A stretch of DNA of 64,000 nt. Origin: Platycnemis pennipes. Taxonomy: Eukaryota; Arthropoda; Insecta; Odonata; Platycnemididae. The stretch covers positions 98,475,470 through 98,539,469 of the forward strand of contig OW121848.1 in NCBI GenBank assembly GCA_933228895.1. The letters run 5' to 3'. Below are positions 35,580 through 47,700 of this stretch, piece by piece; position 1 is the stretch's first letter; the number at the start of each line of letters is the position of its first letter. Under the pieces are notes generated by a model that saw only the letters and a list, made by a program, of their open reading frames with translations, was not told the origin of the DNA and searched no databases. The position numbers and the translations under genes were made by a program.

Positions 35580-36780
35580 CCATTTCCATTCATTAAATTT
35601 TTTTTAATGCCTAGGCTATTCCATCCCTGCGATGGGGGAAATGCAAGCAGTAAGCGTGTGCTTTGGGACGAGCGGACGTCTCCGGGCAACCGGAGGCGTG
35701 TGCTGTGTCTCCACCAATAGCAATAATAGTAATAAGCACTCGCCAAAGAGTCCCTCCCTCCGCGCCCGCGGTGCAATGCGGTAGGAGACAGGGTGGGCTC
35801 ATGAATAAATGAAATACGACGGCGCGAGTGGAGTGGCAGTGAGGTTGAAGTGCGTAGCGGGGTATGAGGGAGGGAGGAGGCTGCAGGAGGGGGTTGGAAG
35901 GGCGTATGGGGCGGGCGACGTACACACGAAATTGATCTTGAAGGACAACGGATGAAAGCTTTGATGCAAAGACGCTATCACGTCGTCGTAGCGGCAAAAA
36001 ACGACAGGGGAGCCACCATTTATAATCATTCATAGTTTCACACTTATTGCTGAATTCAATGATAGAAAGGTTTTGTGAAATGAGGAAAGAAAGTCCGAAT
36101 CTCATAATTCCTTTTCTTTCCATTTTCTTTCGTTTTATATTCATCCGCACCATCAAGCCTATTTCCCACCATATTTTACCGTATAACATTCCATAGCTAA
36201 TTATTATAAAATAAGCAAAACATTCTAAAACCGGCCTTAATATTTTGGAGTAGGAATACAATTTTGAGATTACTCTGACGCAAGGAAGTAAAATCGTTTC
36301 ATGTTATCAACTGTTTCGATAATAAAGATACCACTTTCCAAAATTTTGGGGAGTAAATATGTATTCATCTGACTCAATCACTGGGACAATTCGACGCATG
36401 CATGCATACATTACACGGCAGGCTCATTAAGTAGAAATAACCATGAATTTTTTCCATTTGTCTCAAAGTAAAACTAATAACATAGCAAAGAAATTCCAGT
36501 GATCAATATATTTTACTTTAAAGAACAAGACCTCAAATAAGACAATGGTAAGTTACGGTGAATTCTGAAAAATATCAATTTGAGATATCGATGATTTGGT
36601 TATTGAGGGTCAGCTATTATAAACTAGTTGATGACATTAGAGAGCGTCATATTCCATGCATAGATTGATATGTAAAAGTGAAATGAATTTAATAAAATAA
36701 TGATATTAGAACCCACATTTCAGAAACAAATCACCTAACAACTTCAACGCCATTCTGCGGTGAAAACTTTTAGGAAAGAA
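35580..36780. other. Intergenic or intronic; GC-rich at 35.6-36.0 kb
   Basis: A 216-codon minus frame (35611-36261) crosses the GC-rich part. It starts in AT-rich DNA and shows no domain, so I do not treat it as a gene. The remainder is AT-rich. Confidence 0.3.
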
Positions 36781-36782
36781 TA

Positions 36783-36870
36783 TAATGATAAAGAAAGATC
36801 GCGGGTTCGAATCCTACTCAGTGCGTAGATGTTGCATTGGTTCTAGGAATAAGTTCTTAAATTAGACAAT
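36783..36870 (+). repeat. tRNA-derived SINE head fragment
   Basis: GATCGCGGGTTCGAATCC is an excellent box B, followed by TACTCAGTGCGTAGATGTTG. This parallels the copy at 19.44 kb (GGTCGCGGGTTCGCATCC, then GTGCGCGGATGTC). Box A is not convincing, so it is a SINE remnant rather than a tRNA gene. Confidence 0.55.
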
Positions 36871-36874
36871 ATAA

Positions 36875-38180
36875 CCTTACCCGTTGGGGTACATAAAAAA
36901 CAAAGCCCAATCCTAATGGCGATGATGATCGGAAGAATTTTTTTAATGATGGGAAAAGCAAAAGGTAGGGAGACGAGAAAAGATGAGGTCATCAAGTCGA
37001 TGGGCGATCCTGCAAATCGTCGTGGGAGGCGAAAGGAAAGTGGAGACGCGACGATTTTGCGGAAGAGGGGAGGAGGGGTGGAAGACGAGAGGCGAGAGAA
37101 AAATGAAGCGAACCGACCCGAATAATGTCAAGGGAAATATCGCGTGGAGTGCGGATGCGGTTGACACGTCCCAACCTACACTTTTTGGGAGACCGTGCAC
37201 CGAGTTGAAACGACCTCGGCGTGACCGTGAAAAAGAACGCATGAGGGCGAGCATAAAAATAAGACCGCGCGTTGGCGGGAGACGATATTTCTGAACTTCG
37301 TATCTCCGCAAATCTATGGTGTTGCCCGATGCGCCAGAAAATAAAAGACATTCACCATAACGTGGTTCGTAATGAATGATGGTATTGGGGTGGGGGGGGC
37401 ACAGATTTGCCTCTGCATGAGTTGATCCGTTATTGGGGATCGATGAAGCACACCCAAGTAAAAATGCCATCTGCCGTAAGCGACTTTCGATTCATGGTCG
37501 AGAAGGGCAATAAATCTCACTTTGATAAGGAAGTGAAGAAGAGGCCGAGAAAATATAAGGTAGATCTTAGAAATACATCAGAGAGCCTATGTCAATGCAG
37601 TACCATAGATAAGATCAAATTTTGACAAGTATGAGGCAAATTGTATTATTCTGAGATTTCTTCGGAATTAATAGTATTGTCATACATGGAGTATAATCAT
37701 CGTTAGAAAGCCTTTAAGTAAAAAAAATAGCCATATATTTTTTCTCAGAGCAAAAGATGCATTAAAATCCAATCTCTAACTGAAAATGGCATGGCTGATA
37801 GAAAAAATTAATCAACTGAAGCAAAAGAAATATCCACATATTGGGAAATTTAGACATGTTTGAAAGGTATATTCAATATCCTCGGCCATCTGTAGTTGAA
37901 CGATTTAGACAATGTTTGCACTTATATCCAGCTCTGAATTAGCCTCAATCGAATTCACTCAGCTCAGCCGTGATACACCTCTTCTCCCTTTCGTTTAACT
38001 CTCCTTTGCAGTAGCGTAGTTGGGGTAGCAGACTTGAGCCAACCATCTGCCTATTTCCATTGCGTAGTTAAAAGCGGTGAGCCTATAATTTGCTCAATAA
38101 TTATACAATAAAATATTTCAAGCGAGCTGATCATCTATTGGTGTTGCCAGCTCTCCTCCACTACTTTACTCCAAAGAAAT
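36875..38180. other. Intergenic; purine-rich at 36.95-37.1 kb
   Basis: The purine-rich patch creates long overlapping frames (such as 36943-37470, minus) that I regard as compositional. No gene or named repeat is seen. Confidence 0.35.
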
Positions 38181-38184
38181 AACG

Positions 38185-38583
38185 GTGAGCCACATTCAGA
38201 ATCTCAAATTCAGTCTCGTTTCTATTGCTTACGTCCTAAAATCCCTACAATGAGTCAAATTGGTGCACCGAATCTACCTGCTAAGGTGGTATTACTTCTC
38301 AGCGTGACCCTGAAAACTGAGTTGAGATTCTGATTAAGGCTGGGTCATATTAAGAATCTCAACTACAGTCTCAATTCTATAGCTTACGCCATAAAAACTC
38401 TATCACTAGTTCGAGAGAATATACAGATTCTCCTCTGCATGGTTCGAAGCGGTAAAAAGCGTGTCGCTAAGAAGTAATACCAACTATGCAAAGTGAACCT
38501 GCACACCAATTTGACTAGGAGTAGAATTTTAAGACGTAAGTAGTGGAAACGAGACTGTAGTTCGTCTTCTCCACGAGTGACCC
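38185..38583. mobile_element. Nested inverted/direct repeat element of about 400 bp
   Basis: A unit of the form CAGTCTCGTTTCTA...CTTACGTC..TAAAAT, then AGTCAAATTGGTG and GGTATTACTTCT, appears at 38200-38305. It recurs inverted at 38463-38570. The unit's first part occurs again in direct orientation at 38337-38410 (GAATCTCAACTACAGTCTCA). The ends pair as GGTGAGCC/GGGTCA-type terminal repeats. No coding capacity is present. It resembles a foldback or MITE-type element with internal duplication. Confidence 0.55.
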
Positions 38584-41090
38584 TCGGAGGGACTGCTTTC
38601 CCCCCTGTTAGGCGCCGGTCAATCCTGTCGAGAGGCTCGCTAAAATCCGCGGCGAAGTCTTCGGAACGAGTTCCTTCACCTACCACCCCCTCCCCTATTC
38701 AGTTCCCTCACATCGCGTCAACCTTCTCTACTCTCTCCGTACCCGCTCGTTATGCGGTCTCTTATCTAACTCTCGATCTTGCAGTCGCAAAACGCCCCTT
38801 TTCCGCAAGCGGAGACGCGAGAGACTCGGGAGGCATCTGCTGCGAATCCTTCCCGGAATGCACCCGCGTCGACAGACCCCCTCTCTCTATTCCCTCCCTC
38901 CGTCGCATTTCAAGGCGCTGGAAATTAAAACGCCTCCCGGGGCTCGAGGGTCGTCGTGGAGGAGGAATGCTTACCCATTGTTCCCGCCGCCGCAAGTGAA
39001 TCGCCGAGCGCATGTCCTGTCCTACGCGATTAATGGCAGATAAAGAGTTTTTATATAGGCTGCTCTCTTTGTCCTCTTGTGCTGCAGAGCTTTCGATACC
39101 TTTTCTTGCTCCGCAATATTTTTTTTTTATTTTCACGTGTTGCCGCTCTCTGGAAGACGACCGTTTAATTTCATTACCCTACTTAAGAATTGGACGAACT
39201 GGTTTTCGAAAGTATCGATTGGTTTCGATAGGGATCACTAACTACCTGAAGAGTAAGTGTGGAAGTTGCTGTACGAGGAACAGAGGCAGCAAAAACAGAA
39301 AACTGGTCGTAGGCTTTGATAACGATTTCTTGAAATGAAACCACAGACGCGGTTCTTTCTTTGCTCTTGCGGATAATTACGGTAATGGGATAAGAGTCCT
39401 TAACGTGCCGTCGAACATGCTCTAATCTGTGGCTGGAATCCTGAGCGATAACTTATAAAATGCACGGTTTATTTGGCCAAATGAGCTGCTACAAGAATAA
39501 TTGAGGGAGGCTGAGCAACAATCCTTCCAATCAAAAGAAAACATCTTCTTTCTGATGGATAAGCTCAAAAATATCTTCACTCTTAGGTGCAGAATTTTGT
39601 TTACCATGTATATGCAAGGGTAAATTGAATCAGCAACGTCTTTCTGGAAGTACTCGGAGACTGAAATGTTGAAATGGGTACAAGTCCTGTGGATTTGGAA
39701 AGATAAGAACCTTTTGAGCATTACTGAAAACCGGTGTTGTAGTTGTTAAGGTCCGTTACATAATGCTTGAAAATGTTATTAATTATAATATTACAAAAAT
39801 GTTGTAATATAGTAAGAGTAAGATAATATCTGTAAAAATAATATTGTAAGAGGCGCAAACAAATGATATCTCTTGATCTGCATATTCCATATTCAATTTT
39901 ATGCGATTCTTATTTCAAACTGACATTGTTGAGATGTAGTCAATTTGGCTTGAAAAAAACAGATCAGAACGTTAGTTGAAATATACAAATTTTATGGCTA
40001 GACCAACGATTCCCAGCCATTGCTTACTGATCCATGAAATGCCGTTCGTTTCCTCACCGTGGGATGTATGTATTTTAAAAGAGGAAAAGGCTATTTCCGA
40101 CTATGAAAACAGATAATATACAACGATACACCTGTGGAGACAAAAGCACGCAATAAATTCTAACTATTTTTTACTGCAGACTTGTCGATGTAATGGCCAA
40201 CCGCCAAGGTGTACACCTGAATCAATTATCGCGCATCATTTATCATGGAAAAAGAAGTTTCTTTTCTGGCGCAATTACACCCAGAGTAATAAACTTTGTA
40301 ATTAATATTTGGGCTCTGTACTCTCCGCAAAAAATACAGTTCAATTGATCCCTAACGGTTACAGAAAACGTTTAAATAGTTTCCAATAGAGTTGAATTTA
40401 ATTGCTGACGGCAATGGAGAAATGAACAGAGTATCTGAAGCAAAAACCACTCAGCACAAATGACGGAATAATGGGTGACAATACTCATTAAGGTCACTAA
40501 TGAAATTTTTATTTAATTGGTAAAATGTAAAATCACAGTTTAATATTTGCATATGAACAAAAATTAGATTATACACTCAAATTCTTAACAGTTGAAACCA
40601 GCTTACACTCACTGGGGCTACCGCTATTTGGAATCCATACTCGTTTGACTTATGATGCTAGCTAACCAAATTCGTCGCTATTAGAGTTTTCACGTGTAAA
40701 GAAAATCCGAGGGACCTTTTTATCCAAAAAGCATTGTTCCTGGACGTTTCCGAAGTCCAGTTCGAAGAGGGCTATTTATTATCCTTACAATACACAGACT
40801 ATTAAATTACCTCAACAGGTTTTCCTTGATCGCCCACATCCAATGAGACATTGGGATCGATGGCGCGGAGGCCAGCTCAAACGCGGCCCATATCGGGCGA
40901 AATCTGGCGAGCAGAAGCGCAGCAGTTTGCCTCGCCCACGTCGCAGTCAATAGGGACATGACTTTGTGTCTCAGCGCAGTGAATGTTCTTTTTACCTTAT
41001 CTCTCGAGCAATATGAGCCAAATCAATATTAACTTAAGCAACAGAATAAATTTTGAACTGTATAAGAAAGTGTATGAATGTATGAAGGTG
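38584..41090. other. GC-rich island (38.58-39.04 kb) then AT-rich DNA
   Basis: The island is CpG-rich with frames on both strands and no domain. It could be promoter DNA. From 39.1 to 41.0 kb the sequence is AT-rich with no supported feature. Confidence 0.35.
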
Positions 41091-41091
41091 G

Positions 41092-41250
41092 GATCGGGTT
41101 GGTGTGGTGCCTAGAGCCTCCCCGATGGCTCGGGTTCGAATCTTGGCACTGCCGGATTTTTCATTCGTATACCTGTCCCTACTTGAATGCTTAGTGGAGG
41201 GCACTTCGAGTGCAGTACTCTGTCCGTCGGATGGGACGTTGAGCCGTGGT
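41092..41250 (+). repeat. tRNA-derived SINE, 3' truncated
   Basis: The head reads GGGTTGGTGTGGTGCCTAGA (box A region), then CTCGGGTTCGAATCTTGGCA (box B). The body follows: CCTGTCCCTACTTGAATGC, GAGTGCAGTACTC and CCGTCGGATGGGACGTTGAG, then CCGTGGTCCCC, where it stops and LINE sequence begins. The same body occurs at 59.4-59.5 kb. The GGATGGGACGTTnA core is, as I recall, like a central domain found in SINEs of several animal groups. Confidence 0.75.
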
Positions 41251-41259
41251 CCCCAAATA

Positions 41260-42430
41260 ACTGTAATCTGCATAATCTGCATGATCGGGTTCAAAGGGTT
41301 GTTTTGGACGGTGTTTCCTCACCGGCAATTAAAGTCACTTCGGGTGTCCCACAGGGTAGTGTGATAGGTCCACTCCTATTCCTTTTGTATATTAATGATA
41401 TCCAAAAGGTGGTAAAAAGTAAGCTTCGTCTATTTGCCGATGACGCAGTAGTGTACAGGGAAATTCTATGCCCGAACGATAAAGAATATTTAAATATTGA
41501 CCTACAAGCAATTGAAACTTGGTGTGATACATGGCAGTTAGAATTAAACTTTAAGAAATGTCTTGTAATGAATTTTTGGAAAAAGAATAGCTCTCCTCCT
41601 ACCACTTACAAAATAAGTAATAATGAATTAACTAACGTGGAATCCATTAAATATCTTGGAATAAGACTGACAAATGATCTTTCCTGGGGTAAGCACATTC
41701 GTGAAATAATTGGTCAAGCGAATCGCAAACTGGGTTTCATTAAAAGAGTATTGGGTAAATGTGACGATCATGTACGAGAAATCAGCTACTTTTCCCTTGT
41801 TAGACCTCATTTGGAATATGCTGCCAGTGTATGGGATCCCTACGAAATCGGTCTAAGTAATGAACTTGAACGTGTGCAGCGAAGATCGGCAAGATTTGTA
41901 AAGGGACGATACGATAATTATATTAGCGTAACCAGTCTATTAAATGAATTGAAATGGGAATCATTGTCAGATCGCAGGTTGAAATTTAGACTTAATCTCT
42001 TCCACAAATTCCAAGGCAATATTTTCAGTGATGATGTTAAAAATATTTTACGAACCCCAACTTACTATGGCAGACTGGACCATAATCATAAAGTTAGAGA
42101 AATTGATTGCCGAACTGACCGATTCAAAATGTCCTTTTTCCCTCGCACAATAAGAGATACGAATAACGGTAAATATGTCCTATCGGAGAGTAGCAATGAA
42201 TAGCATTGGTAGCTGCATGTTGGTATGAGTACTTAAAGCTAACCCTACTAACAGAATGTTTTTGCATGTTTTCTTTGCAATTTCTATCTTTTTTAAATAG
42301 TGTAGTTCTGACTACTATATTAATACTATTCCTTTTTTATGCATGATATGTAGTGCATGTTTGGTGAGCAATCACCCCCTGCCACACACCCTTGTGGTGG
42401 CTTGCAGGGTATTATGTAGATGTAGATGTA
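41260..42430 (+). mobile_element. 5'-truncated LINE with open reverse transcriptase frame (CR1/jockey-like)
   Basis: An uninterrupted frame runs to the stop at 42201-42203. It carries the RT B motif SGVPQGSVIGPLLFLLYIND, the catalytic FADD box (near 41437-41448), YLGIRLTNDLSWGKHI, then the thumb-type tail VRPHLEYAASVWDP, ELERVQRRSARFVKG and SFFPRTIRDTNN. The LINE part begins near 41260 inside the RT fingers/palm; the endonuclease and the N-terminal RT are missing. The 3' UTR (42204-42430) ends CACCCTTGTGGTGGCTTGCA and a GATGTA repeat tail. The lack of stops suggests a fairly recent insertion. ATAACT occurs at both edges (41243 region and 42433) and may be the target-site duplication. Frame codons upstream of about 41250 belong to the SINE, not to the LINE. 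The clade call is from motif style only. Confidence 0.9.
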
Positions 42431-42439
42431 GATAACTAT

Positions 42440-43140
42440 AACTAACTAAGGCATAAAGGCATATTAAATCTTTGGCAATTTTTAGATTCGGAAATTGAAT
42501 TTTTCTCAATTTCTGCGAAACTATAGACTAAAGCTCTACTTTTAATTTAAAATCAATGCATTATTCTATCCCTTGTTTGTCCGGTGATTTTCGCTTCGTG
42601 TTTGTCCGGTAGCAATCCGCTTCCCGACAGTGAAGAGCATCGGAGTCCACTGTACCAATTTCAAGTTCACATTTCATTTCCATTCACATTTCATGTTCCA
42701 TAATTTCGGCTAAATGCGAACAAATCCCCAGACACCACCTTTAAAACGATAAACAACCATAAACGTTCTTATCAATCCCTACCGATAAAAAATTCTCATA
42801 TGAGACAACTAAGGCCATTGTTTCCATAACTGTAGCACGGTATGTATTTTTGATTTAAAAATGTTTACGCCTTCATTTCGATCATTGATGGTTTACTCAC
42901 TGTCCTTATAATAGCGACTGCCGAGATGAGGCAACGAATTTTTCCATAACAAGTGTCTCACAAAATTTTCATCAACACAGCGAGTTAATAAGAGTTGCGA
43001 CCTAATTGTAAATGAGAGAAAAAAAGGTGCTGCATCATAAATTTAATGATTATAAATTAGCATACCGTTTTCATGTTTAAAATGTTAGATCTATTAGTTT
43101 AAAAAATATTAATTTTAACCATTTGCACTCCTATTTTTTC
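42440..43140. other. AT-rich, nothing recognised
   Basis: No supported gene or repeat apart from short A/T runs. Confidence 0.35.
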
Positions 43141-43141
43141 A

Positions 43142-43236
43142 ACCTCTTTATCAGTGTGTCGGGTGACACTCGACACGCGAGTTGGTAGTGAGCTACGCTG
43201 TGTCGAGTATCACCCGACACCCGAGTGGAAAAGGTT
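43142..43236. repeat. Palindromic element built on GTGTCGGGTGACAC
   Basis: The left half (GTGTGTCGGGTGACACTCGA) and right half (TGTCGAGTATCACCCGACAC) are inverted copies with small differences, and each half is itself nearly palindromic. The ends read ACCTCTTTATC and GGAAAAGGT. It is about 95 bp with no coding. A MITE-like or cruciform-forming repeat is likely. Confidence 0.6.
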
Positions 43237-43757
43237 AAGACGTTTTCCTATTCAATTATATATAATGATAAATAATCAACATAAAAGGATGTTATTTTGA
43301 ATGGATTAAATATAGATAAGAAAATAGACTGTCGACGATACTTGCATCACATTCTATGCCTTGATTTTGAATATTTTTTTGGGTAGCAGGAGAAAGAAGT
43401 GGAATTGAAAGCTATAAATATCAACTTCTCCATTTAAGGAGTATTTAATTGTGTTTTAAGGCATTTGCTGATCTAATTGGTCAGCACTGACCGTTTTTAT
43501 TCCAAATACTGAAGCTTCACTAAGTACTGAAGTTTGCAGTCAACAATTGAAAAACAAAGTACAATTTTTGCCCCAATCCTTTCCGAGCAAGTACTTTGTC
43601 TAAAGTATAGGAAGCTGAAAACTATACGCCATAAACAGAGACATGATAACTCTATATAATATATAATCAAAGTATTTTTTAACTGAAAAAGGGAAAGACA
43701 AGGTAATTTATGAGCACGTTTCATAGTTATGTGAAGATTCGGCCTTAGGTGGTAGTT
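43237..43757. other. AT-rich, nothing recognised
   Basis: No supported gene. One 75-codon minus frame has no domain. Confidence 0.3.
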
Positions 43758-43970
43758 GTGGAATGGGCAAGAAAAATCTAAGCATAGTGCAATGCCGTTA
43801 GTTCCAAACTATCGAAAGAATAATGAGAGGCCAATACTATGCCCTTTACTTTCTTGATTTCAATATTGGATGTAGGGATATTTCGTTATCCAATCACATA
43901 TTCACTCATAGTGCTCCATAGTACTAATTTTTTCCGAGGAATGGAGTTGTAAATTCGTCTCATCATCATA
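43758..43970 (+). repeat. Direct repeat, copy 1 (about 210 bp)
   Basis: It begins GAATGGGCAAGAAAAATCTA and ends TCGTCTCATCATCA. It repeats at 44573-44773 with roughly 90 per cent identity by eye, in the same orientation, offset about 812 bases. No coding frame or RNA gene is recognised in the unit. Confidence 0.85.
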
Positions 43971-44569
43971 GAAATCCATTCTCTCGATCCAACTCGGGCC
44001 GTGCGATGTTACACGGCTTATGAATGTTAGTTCTACGAATAAAACGGGAAGCGAAAAAAATGCCAACCCCCTCCACTGAATTTGTACCGCCCACGCTCCT
44101 TTTGTTTACGCCTGTCAAATTCACTCCCAGGTGAATGACTGCCGTTTCATTCATGCCATTTGCGAAATTGAGTCACGGTATAGGAATCCGAATTCAGTGG
44201 GATAACCGCATGGTGCTTTTATCATCCGCTTCCAATGAAAATCCAGGACACTTGCCGCGCCTGCCTCACGGGGTGAGGGAGAGAGAGACGCGCCCGTTCA
44301 TGTCGACCCACCAGTCGGCAGCGGTTGCGGTCGACCGCGTCCCAAGTCGCGTGCGCCGCGGCACTTGTAACCCCCTGCCCGCAAAAACGTCCCCCGAAGG
44401 GCAGAGGTAGAGAACGGAGGCGGATAGTTGGATGGGAAACTGTGGCAGGAAGGTTTCACGAGTTAAAAACCTACGCGTAACTCCGAGAACTGCTACCGAG
44501 CCGTGAGACTCTCACTGTAACTTGCCATTCATATGAATAATTTAATGGCAACTGGGTAGGTAATATCAA
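43971..44569. other. Sequence between the two direct repeats, GC-rich at 44.2-44.4 kb
   Basis: Contains a small CpG-rich patch and a 91-codon plus frame (44135-44410) without a domain. Confidence 0.3.
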
Positions 44570-44572
44570 ATG

Positions 44573-44775
44573 GAATGGTGAAGAAAAATCTAAGCATGGT
44601 GCAATGCCGTTAGTTCCAAACTATCGAAATAATTATGAGAGGCCAATACTATGCCCTTTACTTTCTTAATTTCAATATTGGATGTAGGGATATTTTGTTA
44701 TCCAATCACAAATTCACTTCATAGTACTGATTTTTTCCGAGGAATCGAGTAGTAAATTTGTCTCATCATCACAAA
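44573..44775 (+). repeat. Direct repeat, copy 2
   Basis: The second copy of the 43758-43970 unit. The shared core includes AGTGCAATGCCGTTAGTTCC-like text (GGTGCAATGCCG here) and GGATGTAGGGATATT. Small deletions lie near the CACTTCATAGTACTGA part. Confidence 0.85.
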
Positions 44776-47700
44776 AACGTGGCTCGTGGCACCAGCGTCA
44801 ATGAATAGCTCATGGTTATCTTCCGGTGTTACCATTACTTACATATTGCAAACTCCAGTTTCAACGTAAATTTTATCGTACTAACAAATGGATCGCTAAC
44901 ATATTCCTCACTAGTCCAAGATTATAACGCAATGCAGTCCATCAAGTTGTTCTCTGCTGTAATAGACACGTACACCATCTGATTAGTTCTACCATGTCAT
45001 GACCACCACGATAAGTCTAATACAATGATGTGCCTAACACGAAAAATGGCTACGTTTTGCTTATGTATTCCATATTATATTTTTCTTACATACCTGTCCC
45101 CCTCATATTACTAACCTTCACTGCTTCATATAGACTCATCATAATCTTCCATTAAATGTACTAATAATTTTCTCCTGCCGAATTATCCTTGTACACGACG
45201 CCACATCGTCGTATATCTTATGGAAATCGTAAAACAATATCCAAATCCAGCTCTTATATAAATTTATATCAGTACTTGCAACGAAGGCAGACCCAGGAAG
45301 TACTTTTACTCGACACTTTCTATGTCCTAAATATGCTGTTATCACCACTCAGAATGAATTATTTTAATAATAGCGGAAAATTAAAGATAAAATCATAGAA
45401 TGGCAAAAATAAACGAATGAACTGATACAGATCATGGTTAAGATATGACTATGAGCTTTAACCTCCTAATATTTTGAAAGCCTGGATTTGGCACCGTTAC
45501 AACATCCGCTGACGAGATATGATTTATTGTTTACTCATGTGGTGGTCTCACTCAGTTGGTGTGAATGATACGGTTTACTTTCTGCATCCTCCACACATGA
45601 CTCTAATGAGAATCCTCACGTAAAACAGCAATCATATACGCTTTTATGCTCCATACAATCTCTCTATAGGCTCTTTTAACACTTTACTGTTTATCTGGCG
45701 AATGTGACGGCACTTTATTGTTAGATTTTGCCAGCTGAAGCGCAATCAACTTCCTTCAACTATTTTTAGTACTGTTGGCAGTCGGTATCCTTAAGTTCTT
45801 GTGTCGTCGTCCCGATAGTGCTGAGTGAGTGAATGAGAGAGAGAGAGAGACAGATGGAAGAGTGAAAACAAGTTTGCGAATGGAGGATAGTGCCCCCTAG
45901 TTTACATAGTGTTGGAACACGGCCGAAGAAGACAGGTGGAAGCAAGGGGAGTCGAGCGAAGGAATGTGGTGTGGGAGGTAGGAACGAGATAATTTTCCCT
46001 GCAGCGGGAAGGATAGTTGGCTGGTTTATGGGCACGGAGGAGAGAACGGCTACGCTCTACTTTCATTCAGCTACCCTCACGTCTCGAAAACGCACCGAGG
46101 GACACAGTTCAATGTTTTCAAGATATCTTACTTCCTATAGAAGAATGGTTTCTTCAATGGTTGCTAGATTAAGGATGTCGACTTGTCTCTTAACATGAAA
46201 ACGCCAAATCTTAGCCTCGAATGCGCCCATTAAGTTGAAATTCTTCCTCAAAAAAAGAGGCTCGAAAAGCGGGACAGGTGGGAGACAGGGACAGACGTCG
46301 AAGGTGAAAACATTAAAAAAGGCTCATGCTCTTCATAAGGTATCTAAATTTTTTGTATGTACCTAAAACTTGTTCCATGAGAACGAAATGCAAAAATTTG
46401 CTATCCATTCTCTTTTTTTCATTCACAATACTAATACCATTCGCGCGTTAACACTGCTGGTATGTAATTTGGCCGAAGTGAACGTGATGCCTGCAGTGCT
46501 TGAAAAGAGAAGAAATTACAAATCTGTAGACATTCGCTTGAGACAATTGCTGTACATTCTGAAATTATACTAACAAATGGTAAAAATATACTATTCAAAA
46601 AACACATTGATATTACATACAAATATGTTCATGTCTAGTATGAATCGATGGGAAATCGCTAGAGGTTGTATTTAAGAGAATCTTACTTCAGAGCAAATGA
46701 ATGAAATAGGTATTTACAATAAACGTGTCCGATAATTGTGTATTACTTATAGTCTTTCATCTCCTGTCATTCTCTTGTCGTTAGGAATGCATAATTATAA
46801 AACGAATCTGAAACATTTAAACACCTCCAGGTATATTATTTTCCATCACTTTTTTTACTATTCATACATAGATTCGTAAGAAAGACGTATTGTTCATAAA
46901 GGTTGCATTTGTAAATGAATTATATCGTATTTCAGTCAATTTAAAGAATATTTTTATGCCCAGTTACATTCAAATAACTAAAAGAAAAAAATGGAGCCGA
47001 AGCGAAAGATAACTCTTGTAGCAAATACAAAAAAATGTTTAAATTCTCCCAGAAGAAATTAATAAAAGATTAATGAGTAAAGCAGTTCCGTAAAAAGAAC
47101 ATTTTTTTTATTTTATCTAAATACCCATAATACGTTATCCTCAACACCTTGAGAATAAGACCTTGAGAATGACATTGTTGCTGTAATAAAATTTTTGTAA
47201 TTCAATTTATTAGGATGAGGACATAAAAATAATATTTCATAACGAGAAGTTTGGTGAATGTAGCACTGTGCCTTGCGTGCGTGTCGAAAGTAAAAACATT
47301 AGGTGATTCACTCATAAAGTTCAATCTGTATGATTACACGACAATCCTTCCCTACCACAGGAAGCTCGTATTTTTTGTCAGCCAATGTAATCACTAGCCA
47401 CCTCATGTACGGCCAACTCACTACGCCAACTACTGTCTCGAGTCGAGCGTTGGGAAAGGGTTGCTACAAGTGCTGACGAAGTGAATGAAAGTTGAATGTC
47501 TAGCGCTCGCCTTGCTTTCATTTGTCTCCCTCCCTGGTATTTTACTTCAGAGAACTGGATCACATTCCCTCAAGGATTAAACGACGTGGTCGGAACATAT
47601 AAGGTAATCAATTGTACTCCCAGCATCAACGCTGCAGCGGAGCAATTTTTCACCCTAAAGAGGACAGAGCGTTGCAAATTTCCTTTCGACGACCTATCAT

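Noticed and set aside
35611..36261. 216-codon minus-strand frame, the second longest in the window
   Set aside because: It spans an AT-rich to GC-rich transition with no recognisable motif and no codon pattern suggesting a protein.
36943..37470. 175-codon minus-strand frame
   Set aside because: It arises from a purine-rich plus strand; four other long frames overlap it and none has a domain.
41291..41605. 104-codon minus-strand frame
   Set aside because: It is the shadow of the LINE reverse transcriptase on the plus strand.
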